A DNA stretch of 64,000 nt from Chondrus crispus (Eukaryota; Rhodophyta; Florideophyceae; Gigartinales; Gigartinaceae). The position numbers and the translations under genes were made by a program. Positions 18,119-28,286 of this stretch are shown piece after piece (positions within the stretch are counted from its first letter, which is position 1; every line of letters starts with the position of its first letter). The notes beneath the pieces are model-generated. The model saw nothing but the letters and a program-made list of their open reading frames with translations. It was not told where the DNA came from and ran no database searches. The DNA lies in NCBI RefSeq assembly GCF_000350225.1, contig NW_005178661.1:109434-173433 (forward strand), read 5' to 3'.

Positions 18119-19090
18119 TGAAGTGCAATGGGCCTGTTAGGCAGAGACCAAGGTCCGACGGTCCAACACAAACAACAGCAACAAAAACAACAACTGCCAA
18201 CGGCACAGCGCTACAGAGTGTTCGAAGCTCCCTGTCCTCTTTAAGCGGGTTTGCGGCCCGCAGTAGCTCGGATCCCTGATAGGGGGGGGCAAAGAGAAGG
18301 GCCCAGCCCGGGATCGGTAAATGGTGGTAGAGACTTGTAAAGGCAAGGCAACTGCTCGACGAGTTCGGAGAGGTGTTTAGGTAAACCTGGTCCGATGGGT
18401 CGTAAATCCAATGCTCGAAGAGCGCCTTGTACACCTTATACCCTTGATAAGGACTTCGACGGGGACGTCGCAACGTAGCCCGTCGGGAAAGAAGAAAACG
18501 TAGCAGCGCTACACCGTCGTACTGCCCGATGGCAAAGTACCAGCACCGGATCGGTCGCAACCAGATTCCGATGGAACCAACACTGAGAAAAGCACCACTG
18601 GTGCACCAACACAAAAGCCCGATGGCAAATGACATCACGTTGCGGATCGCAATCCTACAAGGTGGGACCAACTCAAGATTAAGGGAAATTAGGATAGGGA
18701 AATAAAGGAAATTGATAAGGGAAAAAGGGGACCCCCGAGCGCAAAGGATAAAGTAATCTGTAGTTAAAGGGAATGTCTTGTAAAAGACGGACTTCAACCA
18801 AGGCGATATCAGACTCTGGCAACTCGGGTTACCTTTACTGACTTGGTGGTCAGAGGGCTAAGGTATATATCGCCCCGCCGGAGCCACTACAGTATCTCGC
18901 GGAGCTAGATCCTAAATCTAATCTAATGTCAGCAAAATTAATGCTAACTAATTAACTAAATAAAATAAAATAATTAAAAATTAAAACTGTGCAATTATTC
19001 ACACGTGTGTCCCCCAACCCGGACTATTTGTTATATCCAAAATATTTTCCTTTCTTTTCACCCCCCTTTTCAGGTGCGTATTGCACTACA
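18119..19090 (-). repeat. 3' LTR of B2
   Basis: A 972-bp LTR, nearly identical to 30613-31579, with a small AAGGC-type insertion near 18337-18345. The outer end reads TGAAGTGCAAT instead of TGTAGTGCAAT (plus strand), one substitution in the terminal inverted repeat. On the plus strand its inner edge is a long pyrimidine run followed by CAG (19053-19074), which would be a good splice acceptor for antisense transcripts. Confidence 0.93.
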
Positions 19091-19106
19091 TATCCCCCTT
19101 CCGAGC
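19091..19106 (-). promoter_or_regulatory. Polypurine tract of B2
   Basis: The minus strand reads CTCGGAAGGGGGATA directly before the 3' LTR. The same tract precedes the B3 3' LTR (39560-39574), and a related one (GGCGGGGGATG) precedes that of E (52719-52731). A purine run here is the expected primer for plus-strand DNA synthesis. Confidence 0.75.
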
Positions 19107-19213
19107 GCTCTTGTACGCCACTCCGCCATCGTATAATCTCCTCGCCGTTTCTCTCATAACCCCACGCCACTGCATCCGATATCCGGTGAAAGTGCAAGAG
19201 CAAGACAGACCCC

Positions 19214-21137
19214 ATGTTTCCTTCATCCCCGAGCCACTCGAGTGGTGGTACCAAACGCAAGCGTCCCGGCGTGGGCTTTTCTTCCACTTCCCATGACCCT
19301 CTAAGTCTTCCTTCCATCCCTCGATTACCACCTGATTCCCAACATGCCGGCCCTGTTGCCTACATCGATTCCGGTCCTGACACTCCGTCCTCGCGTCGAT
19401 ACCCTGCTGCGTCGGAGCTCCACGATAAGGCCATGCGCCTTAATCCTGAGCTCTTTGCTTCCGCTAAATGGTTCTCAGTGATCGGCGTGTGCGCCTTCGA
19501 TGACATTGCTTACTCGTTCGCCGATGGCGCCGGTATGCTTCCAGGACAAATCCCCCTTCAAGCCACTCGGTCTCACGATTGGTTGGCTCGCATCGCCATT
19601 CCTCCCTCCACTCTGTGTCACACTCCTCCTCGTGGTCGTGCGGTGTTATCGACCCGCTTCATGACCGCTGTGTGTGACAGGCTTGAGCTGCCATTGACGC
19701 AGGATCTCATCCCTGAAGAATTCGGTTGTGACACGTGGCAATTTCGCACCGAGGGCGAGCGGTCTTACCTCGACAACATGCTGGCCTGGACCTCCGATAA
19801 CCCTCCTCGTGAAGCTAACCGCCTTTGGTTCAACCAACGGACCGTCTCGGGCGACGCTATGATGTGGACCGACGCCATAATTCCGGCTAATTTCCGACTT
19901 ATCAAGCGGGGTACCATCCCCTTCTTCCAACATACAGTGCGCTTCGAACGCCACATTCGGTCTGACACGGGTTATTTTGTGGCCTACCAGATGTTGGAGG
20001 CGCGTGAAATCTCGAGGTCCCATTACGCGAATCGTTACCAGCGTATTCCGTCGTGGTGGAGCCAATTTGAGGTCTGCCAAGGCTTCTGGGCTGAGCTCGG
20101 CCCCGTGTACACGTATTACGGAAGGTATTTACGTGACCTCGACACGGCCTTTGGGTAGTCTTCCTCACAGAGTGGTGTACCAAAGTGGCAGTGACCCTCC
20201 TGTGGGAGACCTACGACTGTTGGAGGTTGTGGTACTTGCCTCCCCAGCTCATCAGCCTTATGCGACGCCGCGATTATTCGATTCCCCTGGGCGGCGCTGA
20301 TGCAGACACCGAACTGCATTCTCTCCTCGATGAAATAGAGGAGGTCGATTGGGACTCGATACCGCGTCAAAATTCTCCTTCTCTCCTGGTCGTGTTCATC
20401 GTGGTGCGGGGGACTACGCTTGGTTTAACCCCTGGACGGGATTGCAATGTTCTTGCGACGAAGCGCGTCTGAGTCGACAGTATGGGAGTCAGACGCCCGT
20501 TCCGGTTGAAATGCCCGTCTTCCTTGCGGATCCCCGCGAGCGTGACCTCTGTCCCCGGGAGCCTTTGCGTTCTCGCCCTGTGCTACCGGTCTCACCGACT
20601 TCACTCCCTGTCGATCCGGCCGGCCCCACTCTCCCCGTGAATGCTTCGATAAGGGCGACGAGAGCCCCCGAGTGCAAGGAGGTGAAATCCCCTTTGCGGT
20701 CTCATTCACCTCCAGTGGCCAGGTGTCACCCTCTATCAGAGACGAGAGAGGTCTCCTCGTCATCTAGCCGGACTGACAGTCTGTCCGTGCGCGCAGCCCC
20801 AGAAAGGAAGGGAAATTCTTCGTCCCTTACCCCCTTGGCTCCTCCTGCTCCGTCTTCCCCTGTGCAGGTCCCAGCTCGTCCCCCTTCTCCTACGGCTGTT
20901 CCAGTTGCCGCCCCCTTGCCACCAATTGCCGACGCAGTCCAATCGACCAGGGGAGGTTCGACCTCCCCGTCCTCTTCAGATATCGTCAAAAAGAACGATG
21001 GCGCTGCCAGCGTTTATCCCACATTACTCTGTGCCCACGGAATAAACGAGGGGGCTCTTCGAGGAGCGTCCCTTGTTGACCTGCGCGTACTGGCGCAGCT
21101 TGTCGCCTCACTTCCAAAGAAAAATATCCTTGGGTAA
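19214..21137 (+). pseudogene. Antisense ORF (aORF) of B2, unknown function
   Basis: A long reading frame antisense to the element, starting 124 bp inside the 3' LTR. The first part (19214-20158, 314 residues) is uninterrupted: a Ser/Pro-rich N-terminus, then a globular-looking part rich in Trp, Tyr and Phe (EEFGCDTWQF … YLDNMLAWTS … QVCQ-type segment FEVCQGFWAELG). A shift near 20,150 leads to frame 1 (FLTEWCTKVAVTLLWETYDCW … LLDEIEEVDWDS). A second near 20,365 leads to frame 3 (DYAWFNPWTGLQCSCDEARL), then a long Pro/Ser-rich low-complexity tail ending LVASLPKKNILG. I recognise no domain. E has an ORF in the same position. Small introns instead of frameshifts are possible. Confidence 0.6.
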
Positions 21138-24100
21138 ATCATCCCATTGACCGCTTACCGATGGTAGCGTCCTGCCAATCCATGTTCGGATCATTGTCGT
21201 CTGAGAGTGTCGTCCCCTCGTCGACACTTCCCTTCGTTCCACCGAAAATAAATTGCATTTCCGTCTCCCATCAACTTTCTCCTCTTTTTTCATACGCCCC
21301 GTCTCCGCGGTATCTTCTTCTCTCCACTTTCCTTCTCTTTTCCTCGTTACCGTCTCCCTCTCTTATCCACTTCCCTTCTCTTTTCCATGACGTGCATCCC
21401 CAATTCCCTTCTCTCTTTTTTTTTGAAAGTCCTCCTATTTACTTCGCACAGGGTGCCGTTGGATTGGTTTCTCACCTCCTTACCAGCCAGCCATACGGGA
21501 CCCTCAATGAGGTTTCTTGTGAAAGTGTCCCCTGCCAGGAGTGGTTCGGCCTAATTTAGCCTGTGCACGGAGTCCGATGACATCCCACCTCGACGTCTAG
21601 TGAGGGGGCGGGAGGATCCTCCCGTCAATCCCTCTCCTCCTTTCTGATAGCAATTCCGCAACTTGCGCTACCTCTTTTGGATCCCGCCGGAGTCATGCTC
21701 CCTGCAGTGAAAACTCATATATACGCGATCCTCTGACATACTGAGAACCTTTCGTCCAAAACTCGAAATTGATTTCATCCATCCCCACATTGTCCGTCTC
21801 CGTTACTTGATTCTTCTGCCACTGCAGGTCTCTTGCTCTCGAAAAATTTCAAACACAGTAAAGTGCAGCACATTCTGTTTCATCGTCGCTTGAACGCTGT
21901 ATTTCTGGCGAACTACACATCAGTAGTCGTACATATAGCAGATTGACGTATCACACTCCTTCGCGGACCCATTATTCTCCTCTCTTCCAGGGAAACGATA
22001 TCTTTCATTTATACCGACCCGCATTTTCCAACGTCTTGATTCAATCTTCCACGGTTCGCCCTTCCTTCTCACGCACCAGCAGGGTTCACATGGGCTGTTG
22101 TAGGTAGCTCTGGAAACGCTTCCCTTGTATATTTTGTAGAAAACAATACGGTAGCAAGCCTTGTGTTTCCGCCTAACCAAGACAGTTTCTCCAATTCTTC
22201 ATCGCGTCTATGTGCGTTGTGTTCCGGATCGGGGACATATATAGTCAAATAAAAATCGAGCGTAGCGGAGAGACATTTTTCTCTGATCCTCTATCGCGGG
22301 AGTGGTAGGTAGCGAGGTGTTCCACCTGTTGAAAATGGTGTAACAGTATAGCTGCGATCGCCACTTTGGCATTTACGGGTTGACGGCGCCTCCCCGTGAG
22401 GTAGGGAGTGTAACTTCAACGAAGCTTCGATTTCCATTGCCGAGTTGCGTCATATCTCTTGCTGTGCGCAGGATCCCCTCATCGTCGCTTCACTTGGTTT
22501 CTGTAAGACAACCGCAAATTATTATGCTTGCAAGTCGGTCGAGCTTGCCCGTTGACCTCGCCGATCTCATAAAAAACAAAAAGAAAAGAACGGTTTGTTG
22601 TGACCTGGCATCCTGATGTTCCACAATTCCTGCGAACGTCTCATGTCGGCTTCGGGGACGAAGCTGTGCGTGAAGGTTGCACTTTCTAACAACACTATCC
22701 GGCATGACACGTTTTCATAAATTAAATTTCTCTGTGGATTCCGGTGTCCGATTCGGCTGTACGCACTTGTCGCTATTCAACGTCAAGAGAAACGCCGCTT
22801 CACTGATCTTGTATATCGCGCAAGATTTACGGGTTAGAGCGTCAGCTGTGGTTGTCCAATCCTCATCCAAATTTCGTGCGCTCATCCTGTCGCGGTATTG
22901 CGCGTCTGCGACTCGGTTCCTCCGTCCTTCGGCGGAGTCGGCGGTGAAAGGGGGCGGTGAGAACCGCGGTGTCATTGAAGAAGTCTTCTGTCCTGGGCGA
23001 ACCTCAGCTTGCGTCGTCGAAAATTCCCCTCACTCGTAGACCTCTTCACACGCGCGGTGCTACTTCCCAGGCTCCCACGAGCCTCTCCCCTTTTTTTTCT
23101 TCAACCACGGCGTGGAGCTCGGTGACACAGCGTCACGCGGGTCCTTCCCGGGTTTCATCAAAGGCCCTCAATCGCTCCAAGGTGCTGGATCGTCCGAAGT
23201 ATGAAGCCGAATGAAACACAGCTTGATCGGACCGATCATGAGAGGAAGACTTCCCGCACCGCCGCAAATTACCTCCTGTCCATGGCGCTCCTTCATTACT
23301 AGTATCCCGTGCGTCGACACGCATCTTCAAGGTCCCTAGACAAAGCAAAATAAAAATAAGACAGAAAAAAAGAAAACAAGGAAGAGTTGATCGTCGGGGA
23401 TCGGTGAGTGTGTTACGCGCGCGCTAGGAAGTTCTTGCGTACTGTTGCACATCTTCTAAGTACCCAGCGCCTCGTGTGCTCGACGCCACATGCCTTCCTA
23501 AATTTTGCTTAAAAATTCCCGATGTGGTTCTCTGTTCCACTTGGGCATCGCGACACTTGCCGATTTTCACAGGGGGGAGTTGCGGTGTACTCGGAGGTGT
23601 CCCGCGGCTTACGTGATGGGCCATCCAACGACAACTGCCTGCCCTTCGGACTCTCCCCTCCCATCGTGGTGCATCTCTTCCTCCTCAAGAGGTACGCCTC
23701 CCCACGCCTCCAACACTCATTCCTGCCAATTACTCAGCTCCGTCGCACATCTCATCATCCACTTCCTCCTGCTTCGCCTTGCCAGCATGCGTATGCACCT
23801 CAGCCACATCCTTTAGACCCCTTCTCCCTCGACTCAAAGCTAACCCACTCATCCGTCTGACGCACCCCCATGTCCACCGTGGAGGACAGTAGTCTGCACC
23901 TCCTTTCCCTGTTGCCTCCCACAGTATCAGCGAGAATAGCCCACTTGCGCGGAATATTCGGGTGTATAGCATTCGCGACCGACACAGCTTGATCGGTAGG
24001 CCTGCACACGCGACTGCGGAACCACGCTTGTTCCTCCACTTACCCCCTTTCCAATGCGTTCCGCTCTCCCATTTATGCTGCCGTCTGGTTGCCACCATAC

Positions 24101-24968
24101 ACTCCCTCAATTACCCACAGCCCTTCAACCAGCCGTCGGCCATCTCACCCCTTCTCTAACGACACGAAGTACGCCCCTCCGGGAAGCTCTGTCTTAATCT
24201 CATCGTCGTGCGCGGTCACTCGTAGAGCACACGTCCTCCGGACTCCGTCCTGTCTCACGACGTTCGCTACATACATATATATTTTTGTAATCTAACTAAT
24301 GTCACCTGGTTGGCCATCAACGTCGTGCATCCATTTTCCTTTTCTCTTCTTGTACGTGGACGACTTGGTTCGCCTTCCTCATTCTCTTAGGGGCCCCGGA
24401 CGTTGCCCGGGACTGTGTCTTCGACATCAAAAAAATAAACAAAAAGAAACAGAACCGAAGCAAAGAAAAGGAATAGAAAATAAAAGAGAGGTCTTCGTTA
24501 TGACCCGGCGAGAATCCCGCGACGCGGGTGTCGGCCGTATCCTTGTCGAAGGCGGAATTGATCTCGAAGATTATCGCCTCTTCAACGTCCTCCTTGGGCT
24601 CCTCGTAAACTTGCTGACCGACCTCCGCGGTACGGGGTCGTGTCCCTAACATCTCAAAAATAAAATAAAATGAAACAACACAAAAGCAATCACACATAAA
24701 ACAAAAACGAGACCGAACTGTTATGAAGGTAAGAGTGAAAAAGGTGGATTGTCCAGTCCATGTCCCCGTTCTCTCAGCGTTCTTTCTTCGCTTGGCACCC
24801 AGTTACGCGACTTCCGACCTGAGTATCTCATCACAACGCTCATCCTACTCGTGCGCGCGCTGCTTCTACTTGCGGGGGGGGGTGTCTGAAGGCCCCTCAC
24901 CTGGTTCGTTCTATCTCATCGTTCCCCTTTTCTTGACCCTCAGGTCGGCTCGCTCTGCCCAGTGCGGA
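21138..24968. other. 3' internal region of B2, no supported gene
   Basis: Between the antisense ORF and the pol remnant I see no credible gene. On the plus strand the region begins with pyrimidine-rich sequence (21270-21430). It then carries repeated A-rich, nearly T-free tracts (22565-22590, 23342-23385, 24424-24486, 24653-24713). B3 has tracts of the same kind in its 3' region (42247-42295, 43216-43272). These could be sense-strand pyrimidine tracts of introns or processing signals. Their function is unknown. Confidence 0.5.
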
Positions 24969-27900
24969 TTACCGCACTGACACTGACATGTGAAATTCTT
25001 GGTTACCACTATCCTGATTGCGCTTGCGCGACCTGCGCGGCCAAGGATAATCTTTTCCGTCGGAAATACGTGACGGCCGCGCTGCGGGGCAATTATTCGC
25101 GACTGCGTAGCAGTCTAGGGCCATCGTAGGCCAATAAAAATATCTTCTCAAAGTCTTGTAAAGTTTCCTGCCTCCCGGGTGGTCTGCCAATTTTGAGTAG
25201 TGGCTCAACCCTAGGACGCGGTCCCTTAACGATTGTGGTATCACCACTTGTACAAACTCCGCCGCGGTACGGCATAGAGTTCCTTCGAGTTCCTCGGTCT
25301 GTATGCTGAACGTTCTCACCTTTCCAGCGTCCATTTCTTCCTTGATGCGGTTGCAGAAGGGGTCGACGGCTTGCTGGCGAATGAGCTCCTCCGGAGTGAC
25401 AGCTTGGAATTGATCGAGGCGATCAGAGGCGGTACCCCCCTCAAGAGCGAGGATGTCGTCTAACGCGTCAAAACTGTCCTCGTCCTCCACTGTACCCTCA
25501 GCCGGTTCGGCCATAAAGCATGGGACTTCGTCGTCGATTTCGTCGACGGTTTCTCCTGCGGTCCGTAATCTTGACAGGGCGTCAGCTTGTCTGTTCGCCT
25601 TGCCCTTCTTGTACTTGATTTCGAAATCAAATTCCGAGAGGCGGAGCCTCCATCGGATTAATCTCCCGCTGGCGTCGGTTACGTTCATTAACCACCTCAA
25701 TGAGGCATGGTCGGTATGCACAATGAAGTGCTCGCCATTTAGATATGGTCTTAAAGTCTGTAGGGCCCAGATTACCGCTAGGCATTCTTTTTCTGATACA
25801 GAATAGTTTCTCTCGGCTGCGGCTAACGTTCTTGAAAAGAACCCGATGGGTTTACGTTGCGCATCCGGGTGTGTCTGAAATAATGCAGCGCCGATTTGAT
25901 AGTCGCTTGCATCGGTATCTACCGAGTAGGGTAGGTCCTTCTTTGGCAGCGCCAACACCGGTGGCGCCAAGATAGCGTCCTTGAGCTTATAAAAAGCTTT
26001 TTCGCACGGTTCGTGGAATCCTTCCAACTGGACTGGTTGTCCCTTCTTCAACAGTTGATTGAGCGGATGCGCGATTTTCGAATAATGCGGAACGAATCTG
26101 CGGTAGACATTACAAAGTCCCAAAAAGCTCCTGAGCTGGGTCTGCGTTTAAGCGTACCTCACTTGTTCCAATGCGACGGTTCGCGCAGCGTCCACTTCCA
26201 ATGTACCTGGCCGAACGACATGGCCCAGGTACTTGATCTTTTCCACGAAAAATTCACACTTGCGAAGCTTGAGCTTCACACCTGCCTTTTGCAATACAGA
26301 AAGTATTTCATCCACGTGCACGATGTGCTCCTCCCACGACTTGTAAAACATTATTATGTCGTCCAAATACACCAAACAGCACTTCCAACGGAACGGAGAG
26401 AGCAGAATATCCATTGCTCTCTGAAACGTCGCTGGCGCGTTAGTTAGCCCGAAGGGCATTCTTGAGAAGCGATACAGTCCTGAGTGACACGAAAATGCGG
26501 TCTTGTCGCGGTCGTGCTCAGGGATAGGCATCTGCCAATATCCCGAGATCGCGTCCAACGCGGAGAAAACCTTGGTGTCGCCAAGCGAGTCCAGGCACTC
26601 ATCCATGCGCGGTAAAGGATACGTGTTCTTTACCGTCACCGCGTTTAACCGACGATAGTCTACGCAAAAGCGCATCGATCCGTCCGGCTTCGGCACTAAT
26701 AAAACGGGCGACGCCCATTCTGACTGCGCCGGTTCGATGACTCCTGCTTCTAACATCTTCTGTACTTCTGCGTCCTCGACCTCCCGAGCCTTTGGACCGG
26801 CTCGGTAGGGAGCTTGTGCAATTGGCCTTGTATCCGGGGCCAGTTCAATCCGGTGGACCGTGGTGTTGATCTCACCGAGGGTCCCATCCCACATGCTGGA
26901 ATACTTTTTCAACATTCGTCGGAATCTTTCGCGCAGCCGGTCCGGCACGTGGCTCAGGTCGAGTTCCTCCACGTCCGGCGGGGGAGGCTCAATCCGCCGC
27001 TCCGGCTTCGTAGTTGCCGTCGCGGAGAGCCTTTCCTCCCGTTCTCCTTGCTGTTCCTCGCGGTCTTGATCCGGCGGTTCGCATCTTGTCTCGCCCGTAG
27101 GCGTCTTGGGGGAATTAGGAAAATTTTCCTTCTTCCTTTCTTAAATTCCGAGAACTTCACCAATGGTGGTTTTGCTCTCGAGCGCGGCTCTCTGGTGCGG
27201 TAATAATTCTGCCACCACTTGGCCTTTTAGCACCCTGACAGGGTACTTCCTAAAATTTGCAACGAGTAAACGAAATGGCTTGTCAGGCTCGACCTGAACA
27301 ACACCATTTGTACACGTCAGCCCGTGCCTTTCGTACAACGACGAGTACGGCTGAACCACAACCAAGCCCGCCCTCTTCGAGGTGCATTCCACGACGCGTT
27401 GCGTCCCTGGCTCGATAGTCGTGGCTCTTGCCACTTTTACCTTATGGGAAATTCGCTCCCCCTTTCCATCATTTTCGTCCTCTCCCGGGACGAGATTCTT
27501 CTTCCCTCTTCTCGTCGAGAACCGTCTAACTGTCGGAACCTCCTAGAAATCCGCCAACTCAACCGTTTTCTTCCTTGGATAAATTGCTTCCACAAACCGG
27601 TCACATTAGTCCGCGCCTAGAATTAGCGGGACTGCTAGTTTTTCGCATACAATAAACTCGGCTGCTGCCACAAATTTTCCAAGTCTCACAGGCATTCTAA
27701 TTGTGCCGAGAGTCCGAAGTGGCCTATTGTTCTCGTCGCCAATGTCTTGGGTCAGTCCGTAGGACACTAGGGACTCCATCCCAGCCGGGAGTTCCGATTT
27801 TCGCACAAGGTTCGGTCCCGCGCCGGTGTCTAAAACAGACAACACCCGGCTCATCAATCCGATTGTGGGTCCGATGTCCGCGTAAACTTTGTAGTTTTTT

Positions 27901-28286
27901 CGCGCAAGAACCAAAATCTTCTCGGGACACTCCCTTCGCTTAACCCTGTACCAGGGTCTCCGAACTTCTTCCAGCGGATGATCTCGGGCCCGGCTCAGAA
28001 TTTTCTTGACTTGAGCTGGCCCTTTGGGCTTATCCACCAATCCAACAACCTCCTCCTCGAGGCCTGAGCTTTCCCTTAGAGACGGGGAACGGGGCCGAGC
28101 CCCGGGCACATTACGTCGACCCTGTGCCTCTCGCGACTCATGCGAGATTCCCCTCTCTAGTTTTCCTGCCGCTGCGGGATCCTTCTCACATCCGACGGCG
28201 CGGGCCCTGCGGTGGGCCCTCTGAAGGGTTGGTTCGACCTCGGCGTTGAAGCACTCGGCGTGCTCGCCGTCTGCGAATCGAACCAA
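24969..28286 (-). pseudogene. pol: B2 pol: protease, RT, RNase H and integrase remnant
   Basis: All pieces (28286-27606, 27434-27141, 26972-26148, 26123-24969) lie in one frame, separated only by stop codons, so the damage is mostly nonsense mutation. Protease: VLDTGAGPNLVRKSELP. RT: FCVDYRRLNAVT and CLVYLDDIIMFYKS (the YLDD box is kept). RNase H: SVDTDASDYQIG, HTDHASLRWLM. The integrase stops after its zinc-finger region (HYSKLADHPGGRKLYKTLRR); the next recognisable sequence is the far C-terminal region of pol. About 1.3 kb holding the catalytic core and chromodomain present in B3 is deleted at 25075-25105. B2 cannot make integrase. Confidence 0.9.

Noticed and set aside
18051..18797. 248-codon ORF inside the B2 3' LTR
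   Set aside because: It runs across the LTR edge, and the corresponding frames in the other family-B LTRs have different lengths and ends. It is most simply a chance frame in U3.
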